From the NCBI RefSeq assembly GCF_005116735.1, contig NZ_SWDB01000017.1:1-64000 (forward strand): 64,000 nucleotides of DNA. Direction: 5' to 3'. The DNA comes from Thalassotalea mangrovi (lineage in GTDB: Bacteria; Pseudomonadota; Gammaproteobacteria; Enterobacterales; Alteromonadaceae). Within the stretch, counting starts at the first letter, position 1. Every line of letters begins with the position of its first letter. Shown one piece after another: positions 34,856-44,759 of this stretch. The translations under genes were made by a program, and so were the position numbers. Below the pieces are notes generated by a model that worked only from the letters and a program-made list of their open reading frames with translations, made no database searches and was not told where the DNA came from.

Positions 34856-35623
34856 GGTGATTCCAGAGATGTTCTCATTGTCAGATATTGGAATTCATCG
34901 AGCCTGAATCTTGTCAGATTAGCAAGCTTTTTTTATCGAAAAATTAATTAAAAAAAATTAAAAAAAGTGCTTGCAAAAGCAAAGCCCTGATTGTGCAAGG
35001 GGCGGCAAAAGTTATCCACTGTTTTTGTGCAAAACTTAATAACCTGGCAATTTTAATTGCCGTTATTTGCAAATTTTTTGTAAACGAACAAAAAATAAAC
35101 TTGATTAATTCTCAATGCATGCTTGTAGCCGTTAATTTTATTGGAGTTTTTAATTGCTAACAAAGTTATCCACAGTTTGGGGTGGTGAATTATTGGATTG
35201 TGTATCGTGAAGAGTTTGTCGTCCAGGAGGAGGAGAAAAATTGGAACTTGTGGTATCAGTTCAATTTAGAACTAATTCCTCACACTGATCAGCTATTGTA
35301 GGGAAAATTTTCGAGTTAATAAAATCATCTTAATATCAGTTGGTTATTTGATTTATATTGGCTGTAAATGTTTTTATCCAGGGTCTAATCGTGAATTGGT
35401 TCAATTATGGCGTGCCGTTATCCCGCATTAAGAAAGGAAAAACGGATTAGATTCTCCCCCCGTTTTGGCCTTTTGTTCACTTAATGTTCGCTTTGGTTGT
35501 TTTTTGCCCGAAATAGTTATCAACATGCAAAGATGAATAAGGTTACCGTGCCGGGACAAAAATGACGAGCAACTAAAAATGCAGCTATATTGTTAGTCAC
35601 AAACTGAACTGAACCGGGGAACT
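34856..35623. other. AT-rich divergent region with DnaA-box-like sites
   Basis: The first 250 bp are strongly AT-rich, with long A and T runs. A perfect DnaA box TTATCCACA lies at 35166-35174, a one-mismatch box TTATCCACT at 35012-35020 and a weaker TTATCAACA at 35517-35525, all on the plus strand. No open reading frame of note was found. It contains the promoters of the Rossmann gene and the LysR gene. No replication-initiator gene is nearby, so it is not a clear origin. Confidence 0.5.
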
Positions 35624-36517
35624 ATGGCTCGCAAAATACCGCCGCCACATTTATTGGTTGTGTTTGAAGCTGCTGGGCGCCATCAAAGCTTTAAGCTAGC
35701 CAGCGAAGAATTATTCATCACACCGTCGGCGGTCAGCCACCAAATACGTTCGCTCGAGGAACTGCTTGGTTTTGAGTTGTTTGTCCGCGATAAGCGCGGG
35801 GTCAGCCTGAATAATGCCGGTCAGTTTTACCTGAAATCGGTGAGTCAATCGTTAGAAAAGCTCGAATTTGCTACTCGCCAGTTACAAACTAAATTCCAGT
35901 CTAATGTATTAAAAATTTCAACGTTCCCGTCGCTGTCGAGAAACATCATCCTGCCAAACCTCTCGACTTTTCAGCAACAAAATCCGGATCTGGATATTCG
36001 CATTGAAACGTCAATGAATCTATTAGATTTGCGCTACGAAGATATTGACCTGGCATTCCGTATTGGCGATGGCAACTGGCAAATGGTGGCTGTAGAAAAG
36101 ATATTAGACGTCAATATCATCGCCGTTTGTTCTCCAGAGTTTCAACAATGTCATCAGCTAACGGATATCCGGCAGCTTGCTGATGTGCCACTAATTGATT
36201 TGGCAGATATGGAAAACATCTGGGGCAACTGGAGCAAGGCAGTTGGTGATGAGAAATTAAAGGTCCTGCCTAAATTGACCTTCAATGATTATGATGCCGC
36301 ATTACAGGCGGCGGAGCAGGGATTGGGGGTTGCCTTGGCAATGACTCCGATCGAAAATTACTTGCTGAAGTCGAATATTCTGGTCGATCCATTTCTACGA
36401 ACCGCAAAATTTCCCTTGTCGCTTTATGCGGTATATCGGGAAAGTGATCGACAAAACCAGGCAATTCAGACATTTATTGCCTGGGTAACAACATTGCTAT
36501 ATCAAACGTCACCCTAA
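35624..36517 (+). CDS. LysR-family transcriptional regulator, GcvA-like
   Basis: A 297-residue regulator. The N-terminal winged helix-turn-helix (residues 5-65: PPHLLVVFEAAGRHQSFKLA, ELFITPSAVSHQIRSLEELLG, LFVRDKRGVSLNNAGQFYL) is close to GcvA/AmpR-type LysR proteins. The effector domain follows with ISTFPSLSRNIILPNL and DIDLAFRIGDGNW, the conserved ligand-cleft segment of the GcvA subgroup. GcvA-type members respond to amino acids or cell-wall fragments. No beta-lactamase or gcv gene is adjacent, so the target is unknown. The ATG at 35624 follows GGGGAACT. Confidence 0.88.
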   Translation: MARKIPPPHLLVVFEAAGRHQSFKLASEELFITPSAVSHQIRSLEELLGFELFVRDKRGVSLNNAGQFYLKSVSQSLEKLEFATRQLQTKFQSNVLKISTFPSLSRNIILPNLSTFQQQNPDLDIRIETSMNLLDLRYEDIDLAFRIGDGNWQMVAVEKILDVNIIAVCSPEFQQCHQLTDIRQLADVPLIDLADMENIWGNWSKAVGDEKLKVLPKLTFNDYDAALQAAEQGLGVALAMTPIENYLLKSNILVDPFLRTAKFPLSLYAVYRESDRQNQAIQTFIAWVTTLLYQTSP

Positions 36518-36538
36518 TATTTATTGGCCATGATACCC

Positions 36539-36557
36539 AGGTGAATATTATTCACCT
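36539..36557. promoter_or_regulatory. Perfect 8-bp inverted repeat AGGTGAAT-ATT-ATTCACCT
   Basis: It lies between the LysR gene and a small membrane gene, with a third half-site (GAGTGAATATT) about 5 bp downstream. Shape and position suit a dimeric operator for the next gene. Confidence 0.5.
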
Positions 36558-36638
36558 ATGGAGTGAATATTTTCCTTTTGCCGGATTTCTCCAGCCTTTC
36601 TATTCTATAGCTGTGTTCACATATTAGTGAGGTAGGTC

Positions 36639-36920
36639 ATGAACAGGTTAGCAACTCCCCGTCAGTGGTATCGTTTTACGGCGACCGTTATTGTTATGTT
36701 ACCGGTGCTAATCGATCTTATTTGGTTCGAGCATGTTATTGTATCTTTAATCTACGTTCCCATGACTTGCCTGATACTGGCGATTATTGCCAAGGTCATC
36801 GATAATCAATTTGCCCGAATCATGGTGTTGGAGCAGGGTAAACAGCTTAAATTCCGCTTAATGTCGTTCCCAATACTTCAGGGAAAAGCGCGCCGCACTG
36901 GTAAACGTCGCGCCGCTTAA
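36639..36920 (+). CDS. Small membrane protein of unknown function
   Basis: A 93-residue protein with two hydrophobic helices (about 13-29 and 33-52) and a basic C-terminus (KARRTGKRRAA). ATG 36639 lies behind GAGGTAGGTC, a good ribosome site. It is convergent with the following aspartic-protease gene. No family is recognised; base composition is like its neighbours, and the codon pattern supports real coding. Confidence 0.6.
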   Translation: MNRLATPRQWYRFTATVIVMLPVLIDLIWFEHVIVSLIYVPMTCLILAIIAKVIDNQFARIMVLEQGKQLKFRLMSFPILQGKARRTGKRRAA

Positions 36921-36973
36921 GTTGCGACGTTTAAACGGTAGGTTAATAAGGATGGCTGTTAAATCACCAGGTA

Positions 36974-38218
36974 TTATCGGGGCTCGGATAAGAATAACAA
37001 TGAGTTTTCCTGATCGATTTCAAACTTGAACTGTTTCAGAAAGTTCATGCCAAGTAAGCCGTCCGCATGCTGAAACCCTGGCAACTCCATTACCACAATT
37101 TCAAAGTTTTCCAACTGGTGTTCACCAATATTGAAATTATCGACTATCACTGAATACGCCTGTTGATTGCCGGCGGCGGTATTGATTTCAAGTTGTCGAT
37201 TTACCTGAATATTGCCATTTTGCTTTAAGGCGTTGAAGTAAGACTCGGATAACACGGTAATCGAGGCTCCCGTATCTATCATCAAGTTGGTACGAAATTG
37301 ATTATTGATTCGGGCATTAACTAGAAAATGCTCATTAAGCTTTTCCAGTTTTATTGCCTGCAATTCACTTTGACTGCTATGCATCTGCCTTTTTAATTTG
37401 GTTACCTGCCCCTGGTAGGCGGTAAGATGGGAAATATTATCCAGGTAGGAGCTAGCGATTTCAAATTCCTGTAACTGAATAAAGGCCTGACTAAGCGCGA
37501 GAATATAGGGCGGGTAGTTAGGTTCTTCCATTAGTAAGGGTTCAAAAAACGCAATCTGTTCTTGCCATGCGCCGTTATGAGCAAACATGCGTCGTTGTTT
37601 TTCAGCGATTTGGTGAATTTGACTTAACCACATTTCTTCCTTTTCATAATCGAATGAGCTGCGAATTAACTCATAATACAAAAAAATTGCCGCCTGTTTT
37701 TTATCGATGGCTTCATAGTAATTTATCTTCACCACAATCCAGTCCTCATCATTGCCGCTATAAGCAAGGAAGCTGTCTAACATGCTGCTAATGAGTGTAA
37801 ACTGTTTCTGATCCATCCATTGATAGGCCTGTGCAATCCAGTGGCTTTTCAACTGAGTCGCAGAAGCTTCAGATAACAATTCAATTTCATTGAGAAGTTC
37901 GGCCGCATTATCAAATTGCCTGACATTGAAGAACTGTTGGCCGGTTTCCACCAAAAGTTGCACATTATCATCGCCGCTTATCTGTGTTGCCGGCGTTTCC
38001 ACCATAGATACACGAATATTATCCGTTTCGTGATCGTCCCCGGAATCGGACGTTTGCCTGTTAGCGGCGGACTTATCCTGCCCTGTATCGGTTAGTGTGT
38101 TAGCAAATGAGGTGAGTGATTCTGCGGAGTTGCTGATGCCCGCGAAGAACTGGTAGGTGTTAAGTGCCACTGATAACACCAGCAACATAGATAGATAAAA
38201 AGTAAATTTAGTTTTCAA
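36974..38218 (-). CDS. Retropepsin-like aspartic protease with N-terminal helical repeats
   Basis: A 414-residue protein. An N-terminal hydrophobic helix (residues 6-26) anchors or exports it. Residues about 85-285 are alpha-helical with tetratricopeptide-like spacing (FNVRQFDNAAELLNEIELL, PPYILALSQAFIQLQEFEIASSYLDNI). The C-terminal 120 residues are a clan AA single-domain protease: LMIDTGASITVLS holds the catalytic D-T-G, and DGLLGMNFLKQFKFEID is the conserved second motif. Bacterial members of this type act as periplasmic dimers. The target is unknown. Confidence 0.85.
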   Translation of the reverse strand: MKTKFTFYLSMLLVLSVALNTYQFFAGISNSAESLTSFANTLTDTGQDKSAANRQTSDSGDDHETDNIRVSMVETPATQISGDDNVQLLVETGQQFFNVRQFDNAAELLNEIELLSEASATQLKSHWIAQAYQWMDQKQFTLISSMLDSFLAYSGNDEDWIVVKINYYEAIDKKQAAIFLYYELIRSSFDYEKEEMWLSQIHQIAEKQRRMFAHNGAWQEQIAFFEPLLMEEPNYPPYILALSQAFIQLQEFEIASSYLDNISHLTAYQGQVTKLKRQMHSSQSELQAIKLEKLNEHFLVNARINNQFRTNLMIDTGASITVLSESYFNALKQNGNIQVNRQLEINTAAGNQQAYSVIVDNFNIGEHQLENFEIVVMELPGFQHADGLLGMNFLKQFKFEIDQENSLLFLSEPR

Positions 38219-38749
38219 GATATTATCCAGTTTAACAGTCTAAGTGAACTAAGGTCGCAGCCTACCAGGCAAGATTATTTACATTATTTACTTAGATAAC
38301 CCTGTCAACTTGCTCGTTATTCTTTTTCTCAATTATAGTGCCAGTTTATTGTTTTCTCTAACTTTAATCATTTCATCTCGGACCCCTTAGTTAGCACTGC
38401 ATTGCGGGTTTCGATGTGTAAATAGCGCATTGTTATATTGCGTGATGTTGCTATATTAATAAAGTCATAAGGTTTAATTGGAAGCGGTTTTATACGGATT
38501 TACATGCGCTGTTGAGAACGACTTCACCAGGCTGATGCGGTAACCGAACCAAGTGTGGTTGCATTGCCTGTCGTTTTTGCAGGGTCCGTTTTTGAACAGT
38601 GTCGCATGTAGTAACACAAGCAGTGAGGGGAATACCTTGTTAAAAGGTAGCAATCAGTGACGGCGAAAACAAATGATGTGTCGTTATGGTAACCCCAAAG
38701 GAAGAGGTGAGGTATGGATTAGATCAACTCAACCAATTACTAAATCGCA
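38219..38749. other. Intergenic region without an identified gene
   Basis: About 530 bp between divergent genes. I see no convincing open frame, RNA gene or terminator. A GAGGTGAGG site precedes a three-codon ATG-GAT-TAG at 38714, about 36 nt before the glycosyltransferase start, which itself lacks a ribosome site. Both promoters should lie here. Confidence 0.45.
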
Positions 38750-39601
38750 ATGGAACCTAAAATTTCAATCGTATTACCTGTTCAATCTCATCATGGCTCG
38801 ATAATCAGCGCCCTTGATACCGTTCTGGAACAAACATTTTCGGATGTTGAAATTATTGTCATTGATGGCTCCGGTTCGCCCGAATGCCAGGAAGTTTTGT
38901 ACTGCTACCAGGATAAAATTACCTATGTCCAGGCCAACACTCGACATCTAAGCGAGCTTTGTAACATCGGCCTCTATATGGCCAGCGCCGAGTACATTAT
39001 TTTTCATCAATGTGAGCAGTTCTGGCATCCGGGGAAACTTGCCTGCCAATATAAGGCAATGTCAAGTAACCCGTTATTGGTCGCTTGCGTTGGTAAGATT
39101 GCTGCAGGTAAAGATAAATTCACTGAGTTCAATCTGGCTGATTCTGACTATCAGCTTGCCACATTTTCGTCGGTTGGCGAATACGCTCCACTTCCGCTGG
39201 CTATAACCCTATTTAAAACCAACGTAGTAAAACAAAGTGCAGGCTTGGTTGGCAATAACTGGCAAAGTGCAAAAGCAAGGTTGTATTTTCATTGTTTGAG
39301 CTATGGGCGGATTGCAGGGTTACCGATGATGACCACTGAAGGTGCTAATGATGCGCGAACTGACGGTGACGTCGATGATTTAGCGCTATTGCAGCTTGTT
39401 AATGAGTGTTTGAACCTGGTTCAGAACCAGATGAAAAAAATACAGCTGAGTCAGTATAAAAGGCAAATATGTATGGTATTGAGCCGGCAATCAACCACCA
39501 GCGGTGAATATAAACAAGCCGCCGAATATTTGTTGCGAGCAGCTAAGAATTCGCTGCTCGCGGTCTATTATCAGTGCAAACTTCGCTACCGTGTCGGCTG
39601 A
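38750..39601 (+). CDS. GT2-family glycosyltransferase-like protein with degenerate DxD site
   Basis: A 283-residue protein with a clear GT-A fold start: ISIVLPVQSHHGSIISALDTVLEQTFSDVEIIVIDGSGSPE, which matches family 2 glycosyltransferases. Where active members have the metal-binding D-x-D (pattern YIAFLDSDDIWxPxKL), this one reads YIIFHQCEQFWHPGKL, so the acidic residues are lost or replaced. The rest is less conserved and ends in a basic helix. ATG 38750 is the only start after an in-frame stop at 38741 and has no Shine-Dalgarno. It may be non-catalytic or use another metal site. Confidence 0.75.
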   Translation: MEPKISIVLPVQSHHGSIISALDTVLEQTFSDVEIIVIDGSGSPECQEVLYCYQDKITYVQANTRHLSELCNIGLYMASAEYIIFHQCEQFWHPGKLACQYKAMSSNPLLVACVGKIAAGKDKFTEFNLADSDYQLATFSSVGEYAPLPLAITLFKTNVVKQSAGLVGNNWQSAKARLYFHCLSYGRIAGLPMMTTEGANDARTDGDVDDLALLQLVNECLNLVQNQMKKIQLSQYKRQICMVLSRQSTTSGEYKQAAEYLLRAAKNSLLAVYYQCKLRYRVG

Positions 39602-39637
39602 ACCGGGTGTCATTGATTGCCTTCCCGGTAGCAATGC

Positions 39638-41866
39638 TTAGCGCTTGAACTGATTTTTGCTAAATCGCGTTAATCCCTGCTGACCTGGCTTGCTCTTGCG
39701 CCTGGTATTCTGACCTGGAGAGGTTTTAAATCCACTGGCGTTGTTTTTACCCTGTCGGTATTGCAGGCTTTTCTCTTTTCGTGTCTCGGGAGGTACCAGG
39801 TGTTCCGGACCGGTACCAATCAATTTACGAGCCAATCCTTTCTTTTGCAGCGCTTCACGAATGATCGGCCAGTTCGCCGGATCGTGATATCGCAATATTG
39901 CCTTGTGCAGACGACGTTGTCGGCCACCTTTAGCAACCGGTACCGACGCCGAATTTTTGCGAATCTTCGACAGTGAATCGATTTCGGTATGATACAAGGT
40001 GGTCGCATTCGCCAATGGCGACGGGTAAAAGTTCTGTACCTGATCCAGTTTAAAATTATGGCGTTTCAACCATAGGGCCAGGTTGATCATGTCTTCGTCG
40101 GTCGTACCTGGGTGAGCCGAAATAAAGTAGGGGATCAAATACTGTTTTTTGCCCGCCAGTTTTGAGTAATGGTCGAACATTTCCTTGAATTTATCATAGG
40201 TGCCCATTCCGGGTTTCATCATTTTCGCTAACGGGCCATCTTCCGTGTGTTCAGGCGCAATTTTCAGGTAACCACCAACATGGTGGGTGGCCAGTTCCTT
40301 CACATATTCCGGGTCCTGAATTGCCAAATCGTATCGTACGCCTGAGGCAATCAGGACTTTTTTGATCCCTTTTACCTTACGCGCTTTACGGTACAGGTTT
40401 ATTGTTGGAGTATGATCGGTATCCATATGACCACAAATATCCGGCCATACACAGGATGGGCGGCGACAGGTCGCTTCCGCTTTCGGACTTTTACAGCGCA
40501 ATTTATACATGTTTGCCGTCGGGCCACCTAAATCGGAAATCACCCCGGTAAACCCCGGCACTTTTTGTTTGATATCTTCAATCTCATCGATAATGGATTG
40601 CTCCGAACGAGACTGGATGATTCGGCCTTCATGCTCGGTGATTGAACAAAATGAACAGCCGCCAAAACAGCCTCGCATAATATTGATTGAGGTTTTAATC
40701 ATATCGTAGGCGGGAATTTTGGCATCGCCATAGCTTGGATGAGGTACACGCGCATAAGGCAGGCCAAATACACCGTCCATTTCCGACTCACTGAGTGGGT
40801 AGGCCGGAGGGTTTAGCCAAATCGAACGATCACCATGGCTTTGCAACAGCGCCCGGGCACTACCTGGATTTACTTCCTGATGGAAAATTCGCGACGCATG
40901 GGCATATAACACTTTGTTATTACTGACCTGTTCAAAGCTTGGCAGTTTTACGTAGGTGTTTTCCCACGGCTTGTGGCGTTTATCCCAGCTCTTGTTCTGA
41001 TAGTCGCTGATTTGAATCGGTACCGCTTCTTTTGACACGTCTACCGTCTGTACAGCTGAATCACTATTGCTGGTATTTTCATCACTGGCGCACGTTGGCG
41101 CTGACATATCCTGATAAGGGCTGGGTATCGGATCGATTTTTCCTGGTCGATCAATGCTTCTTGAGTCAACGCCACGCCATCCGGGCAGAGCTTGTTTGGT
41201 AATAAAGGCGGTACCGCGGACATCGGTCATTTCGCTCACCGCTTCACCGCGGGCAATGCGATGTGCGACTTCTACTAACGGACGTTCAGCATTACCATAA
41301 ATCAGTAAATCGGCCTTGGCATCAAAAATAACGCTACGTCGCACTTTATCTGACCAGTAATCATAATGAGCGATACGACGCAGGCTGGCTTCAATTCCAC
41401 CCAGTACGACAGGCACATCTTTGTAGGCTTCTTTACAACGTTGCGAGTAAACCAATACGGCGCGATCCGGCCGTTTTCCGCCTTCATTGTCGGGGCTGTA
41501 GGCATCGTCATGGCGCAGGCGTCTTTCCGCCGTGTAGCGGTTAATCATCGAGTCCATGTTGCCAGCCGTGACTCCGAAAAATAAATTCGGCTTACCCAAC
41601 GCCATAAACGATTCTTTCGCATGCCAGTCAGGCTGGGCAATAATGCCAACGCGAAAGCCCTGAGATTCCAGCATCCGACCGATCACCGCCATACCGAAAC
41701 TAGGGTGGTCCACGTAGGCATCGCCGGTCACCAGGATGATGTCACAACTATCCCAACCCAGGTCATCCATTTCTTTGCGGCTCATTGGCAGAAACGGGGC
41801 CGTGCCATAACATTCGGCCCAATATTTGGGATAGTCAAATAGTGCAACGTTAGCTTGTGGGATCAT
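39638..41866 (-). CDS. ygiQ: YgiQ family radical SAM protein
   Basis: A 742-residue radical-SAM enzyme of the UPF0313/YgiQ family. The N-terminal B12-binding-like region contains [57 protein letters not shown]. The iron-sulphur cluster motif is [18 protein letters not shown] (Cx3Cx2C, near residue 395). [11 protein letters not shown] and [12 protein letters not shown] follow. The C-terminus is basic and Asn/Lys/Gln-rich. Start 41866 is preferred from family length; the frame is open to 41899. The reaction is not known. It overlaps no other gene and is convergent with the glycosyltransferase. Confidence 0.92.
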   Translation of the reverse strand: MIPQANVALFDYPKYWAECYGTAPFLPMSRKEMDDLGWDSCDIILVTGDAYVDHPSFGMAVIGRMLESQGFRVGIIAQPDWHAKESFMALGKPNLFFGVTAGNMDSMINRYTAERRLRHDDAYSPDNEGGKRPDRAVLVYSQRCKEAYKDVPVVLGGIEASLRRIAHYDYWSDKVRRSVIFDAKADLLIYGNAERPLVEVAHRIARGEAVSEMTDVRGTAFITKQALPGWRGVDSRSIDRPGKIDPIPSPYQDMSAPTCASDENTSNSDSAVQTVDVSKEAVPIQISDYQNKSWDKRHKPWENTYVKLPSFEQVSNNKVLYAHASRIFHQEVNPGSARALLQSHGDRSIWLNPPAYPLSESEMDGVFGLPYARVPHPSYGDAKIPAYDMIKTSINIMRGCFGGCSFCSITEHEGRIIQSRSEQSIIDEIEDIKQKVPGFTGVISDLGGPTANMYKLRCKSPKAEATCRRPSCVWPDICGHMDTDHTPTINLYRKARKVKGIKKVLIASGVRYDLAIQDPEYVKELATHHVGGYLKIAPEHTEDGPLAKMMKPGMGTYDKFKEMFDHYSKLAGKKQYLIPYFISAHPGTTDEDMINLALWLKRHNFKLDQVQNFYPSPLANATTLYHTEIDSLSKIRKNSASVPVAKGGRQRRLHKAILRYHDPANWPIIREALQKKGLARKLIGTGPEHLVPPETRKEKSLQYRQGKNNASGFKTSPGQNTRRKSKPGQQGLTRFSKNQFKR

Positions 41867-41962
41867 AATTTTCGCGTCGAGGTAAAAACAGTGAGGCATT
41901 ATAGCAAACGCGGGTCGCAGGGTATTGTGTTTTTACATTTGTTCAATGTCCTGAGGCAGTTG

Positions 41963-42017
41963 ATACCAATCCCATTAAATTCTCACTGAGTGAGCAATAA
42001 TTTAATGGGATTGGTAT
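41963..42017. repeat. Perfect 18-bp palindromic repeat with nested hairpin
   Basis: Arms ATACCAATCCCATTAAAT (41963-41980) and its exact complement (42000-42017) enclose CTCAC-TGA-GTGAG. It shares terminus and core with the 202-bp element at 14482-14683 and looks like its minimal derivative. It lies between two genes transcribed away from it. Confidence 0.85.
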
Positions 42018-42148
42018 GACAAGGCATTTGACCTGCGATTTATCCTGTATATATTGGCAATTAACCGAAATCAATAAGTTCTCATTGCTCTTGTAACTAA
42101 GTTTTTGGTTAAATGAGAGCTTAATTAATTCTAATAAATGGGAATTCG

Positions 42149-44641
42149 ATGACAAAAGTTAACCGATTTAGCATCAGGCATACTGCCCTGGTTGCATCAA
42201 TCGTGCTTGGTTTACAAGCGTGTGCCAGCTCGCAAACCAATACTGCAGGTGCCAGCCAGGTTGAAAATGTTGAGCTGACTCCAATTGTACAGGCTGATAA
42301 TAGCCAACTGGCTGGCAACAGCAATGTGATCACCATGGAAAAGATCATGTCTGATCCTGACTGGATTGCTCGCACGCCAACTAACTGGTACTGGGGTGAT
42401 AATAGTGACCAGGTAATGTACCTGCAAAAACGCCAGGGCAACCCGGTTAGAGACCTATATATTCATGGCCTTGATGACCGTCAGGGACAGGTTGTAGGCC
42501 TGGCAGAGTTGCACAAGTATGCGGATAGCAATGCTATAGTGTCAAAAGACGGTAACAAGGAACTGTATACTTTTGAAGGCAACGTATTCTTAAAAGATCT
42601 GCAAAAAGCATCGATTCAGCAACTGACGTTCACCACGGACAAGGAATCATCAGTACAGTTTTTGTCTGACGATCGTATTGCCTATCGTTCCGGGAACAGT
42701 TTTTATGCACTCGACCTGAACAGTTTTCAGGTGGTTGAATTAGCCAACCTGCAAATGACGGATACGCCAAAGTCAGGTGATGATAGCAGCAGTTACCTGG
42801 CTCAGGAACAAAATAAACTGATTGATTATGTTGCCCTGCAACAGCGCAACAAGGCATTGCAAAACCAGAAAAACAATGATCTCCGCGCCGAAAACGATAC
42901 CATCAATAAAGCGGTTTTCTATTTTGGTAAAGATAAGCGAATCGTGCAGGCCAAACTGTCTCCGGATGCCCGATATCTGGTAGTAAGTACCAGTGATGAT
43001 GAAAACTGGCGCAGTGAATCGGATATCATGCCAAATTACATCACCGATGATGGCAATATTGCTTCGGTACCAGCGCGCCGTAGGGTAGCGGATAACCGCC
43101 AGTACTCGGAACAGCTGTACCTTCTCGACCTGCAATATAATGCTCAGTACCTTCTGGGTTACGATACCCTGGATGGCTTCGAAGACGATGTACTTGCCGA
43201 TGTTCGCAAGGAAAACTATGCCCGCGAAGGCAAGACCTACGAATCGAAAAAGTCGCCGCGTAATATTCACTTAATGAGCTTCTCTGACAGCATCAAGTGG
43301 CATCCTGACGGCTCGCAGGTTGCTGTGATGATGGAAGCCTGGGATAACAAAGATCGCTGGATTGCCACCATCGACTTTGAAGAAAAGCAGCTGGTTAATC
43401 AGCATCGACTGCATGATGACGCCTGGATCAATTGGGAATTCAATGAATTTGGTTGGTTGCAGGATTCAGCCAGCCTTTATTATTTGTCGGAAGAGTCGGG
43501 TTATTCTCATTTATACGTTAAGCCGGTTGATGGTAAAGCCACAGCGTTAACGTCCGGTAAGTATGAAGTGCGTGACGTTACGGTTGGCAAAAATCAGGAT
43601 AGTTTTTACTTCCAGGCCAATGTTAAGCATCCGGGTATCTATGAAATTTACCGGGTAGGGCGCAATGGAGGTGATATCGAAGCATTGACCGACCTGGGTG
43701 GTATGAACCAGTATGCCTTGTCACCGGATCAAAGCAAATTGCTGGTCGAGCACTCAACCACGACCATGCCGCCAGAGCTATACATCAAGGAATTAGGCTC
43801 ACAAGAGAAAGCCCGACAGCTAACGTTTACGGTTTCTGATGAGTTTAAAGCGATGCCATGGGTAGCGCCGAGTATTGTTGAAGTGCCTTCAAAGCATAGT
43901 AAGCAAGGTGTCTTTTCTCGCGTATACCAGGGCGATGCCCTTGACGGTCAAGGTGGCGAAAACAAAGCGGTGATGTTCGTCCATGGGGCTGGCTACCTGC
44001 AGAACTCACACCTTGGCTGGTCAGGCTATTTCCGTGAGTTTATGTTCCATTCGATGTTAGTTCAGCAAGGTTACACGGTGATCGACATGGATTATCGAGC
44101 CTCAAAAGGTTACGGTCGCGACTGGCGCACCGCCATCTATCGCCATATGGGCGAGCCGGAAGTTCAGGATATGCTGAGCGGTGTTGACTGGTTGGTGGAA
44201 AATGCGGGTGTCGATCGTAACAAAGTTGGCGTCTATGGCGGCTCTTACGGTGGCTTCCTGACCTTAATGGCGATGTTCAAGGAGCCAGAAGTTTTTGCTT
44301 CAGGTTCGGCACTGCGCCTGGTTTCCGATTGGGCTTATTACAACCATGGCTATACCTCAAATATTCTTAATATGCCGGGCGATGATGCCATTGCCTATGA
44401 GCGTAGCTCGCCGATTTATTTTGCCGAAGGATTGGAAAAACCACTATTGATTAATGCCCCGATGATTGACGACAACGTGTTCTTCCAGGATACGGTGCGT
44501 TTGGTGCAACGATTAATTGAACTGGAAAAAGAAGACTTCGAAACCGCTATTTATCCGGTGGAACCGCATGGTTTTGTGCAACCTAGCAGCTGGTTAAATG
44601 AATATCGTCGTATCTTTAAGTTGTTTGAAGAAACCTTGTAA
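42149..44641 (+). CDS. S9 family peptidase (dipeptidyl peptidase-like), lipoprotein
   Basis: An 830-residue serine peptidase. The first 25 residues form a lipoprotein signal (LVASIVLGLQACASS, lipobox LQAC). A beta-propeller spans about 80-560. The catalytic domain holds FVHGAGYLQ (oxyanion), DYRASKGYGRDW, the nucleophile in YGGSYGGFL, the acid in MIDDNVFFQDTV and the histidine in EPHGFVQPSSW. It is a second S9 enzyme, unlike the one at 28044 and longer. It probably digests peptides at the cell surface or in the periplasm. A terminator follows. Confidence 0.9.
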   Translation: MTKVNRFSIRHTALVASIVLGLQACASSQTNTAGASQVENVELTPIVQADNSQLAGNSNVITMEKIMSDPDWIARTPTNWYWGDNSDQVMYLQKRQGNPVRDLYIHGLDDRQGQVVGLAELHKYADSNAIVSKDGNKELYTFEGNVFLKDLQKASIQQLTFTTDKESSVQFLSDDRIAYRSGNSFYALDLNSFQVVELANLQMTDTPKSGDDSSSYLAQEQNKLIDYVALQQRNKALQNQKNNDLRAENDTINKAVFYFGKDKRIVQAKLSPDARYLVVSTSDDENWRSESDIMPNYITDDGNIASVPARRRVADNRQYSEQLYLLDLQYNAQYLLGYDTLDGFEDDVLADVRKENYAREGKTYESKKSPRNIHLMSFSDSIKWHPDGSQVAVMMEAWDNKDRWIATIDFEEKQLVNQHRLHDDAWINWEFNEFGWLQDSASLYYLSEESGYSHLYVKPVDGKATALTSGKYEVRDVTVGKNQDSFYFQANVKHPGIYEIYRVGRNGGDIEALTDLGGMNQYALSPDQSKLLVEHSTTTMPPELYIKELGSQEKARQLTFTVSDEFKAMPWVAPSIVEVPSKHSKQGVFSRVYQGDALDGQGGENKAVMFVHGAGYLQNSHLGWSGYFREFMFHSMLVQQGYTVIDMDYRASKGYGRDWRTAIYRHMGEPEVQDMLSGVDWLVENAGVDRNKVGVYGGSYGGFLTLMAMFKEPEVFASGSALRLVSDWAYYNHGYTSNILNMPGDDAIAYERSSPIYFAEGLEKPLLINAPMIDDNVFFQDTVRLVQRLIELEKEDFETAIYPVEPHGFVQPSSWLNEYRRIFKLFEETL

Positions 44642-44654
44642 TGCAGAGATAAAT

Positions 44655-44690
44655 AAGACAGTTTGTTAGTTACTGTCTTAGTCTATATTT
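44655..44690 (+). terminator. Terminator after the S9 peptidase
   Basis: Perfect arms AAGACAGT (44655-44662) and ACTGTCTT (44672-44679) with a 9-nt loop, followed after a short gap by a T-rich stretch. Confidence 0.7.
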
Positions 44691-44700
44691 TTTATAAATA

Positions 44701-44732
44701 GGGTCAGGTGATTGTATCGACAATCCCTGACC
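44701..44732. repeat. Hairpin of the GGGTCAGG repeat family
   Basis: Outer arms GGGTCAGG and CCTGACCC enclose inner arms ATTGT and ACAAT. It resembles the ends of the REP-like repeats at 52.3 and 54.1 kb. It may also serve as the cysZ terminator. Confidence 0.6.
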
Positions 44733-44759
44733 CTTGCGTATTTATTGGTGTTTTATTGT

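Noticed and set aside
34856-35623. Replication origin
   Set aside because: Only two good DnaA boxes are present. There is no dnaA, gidA, rep or parAB neighbour and no iteron array.
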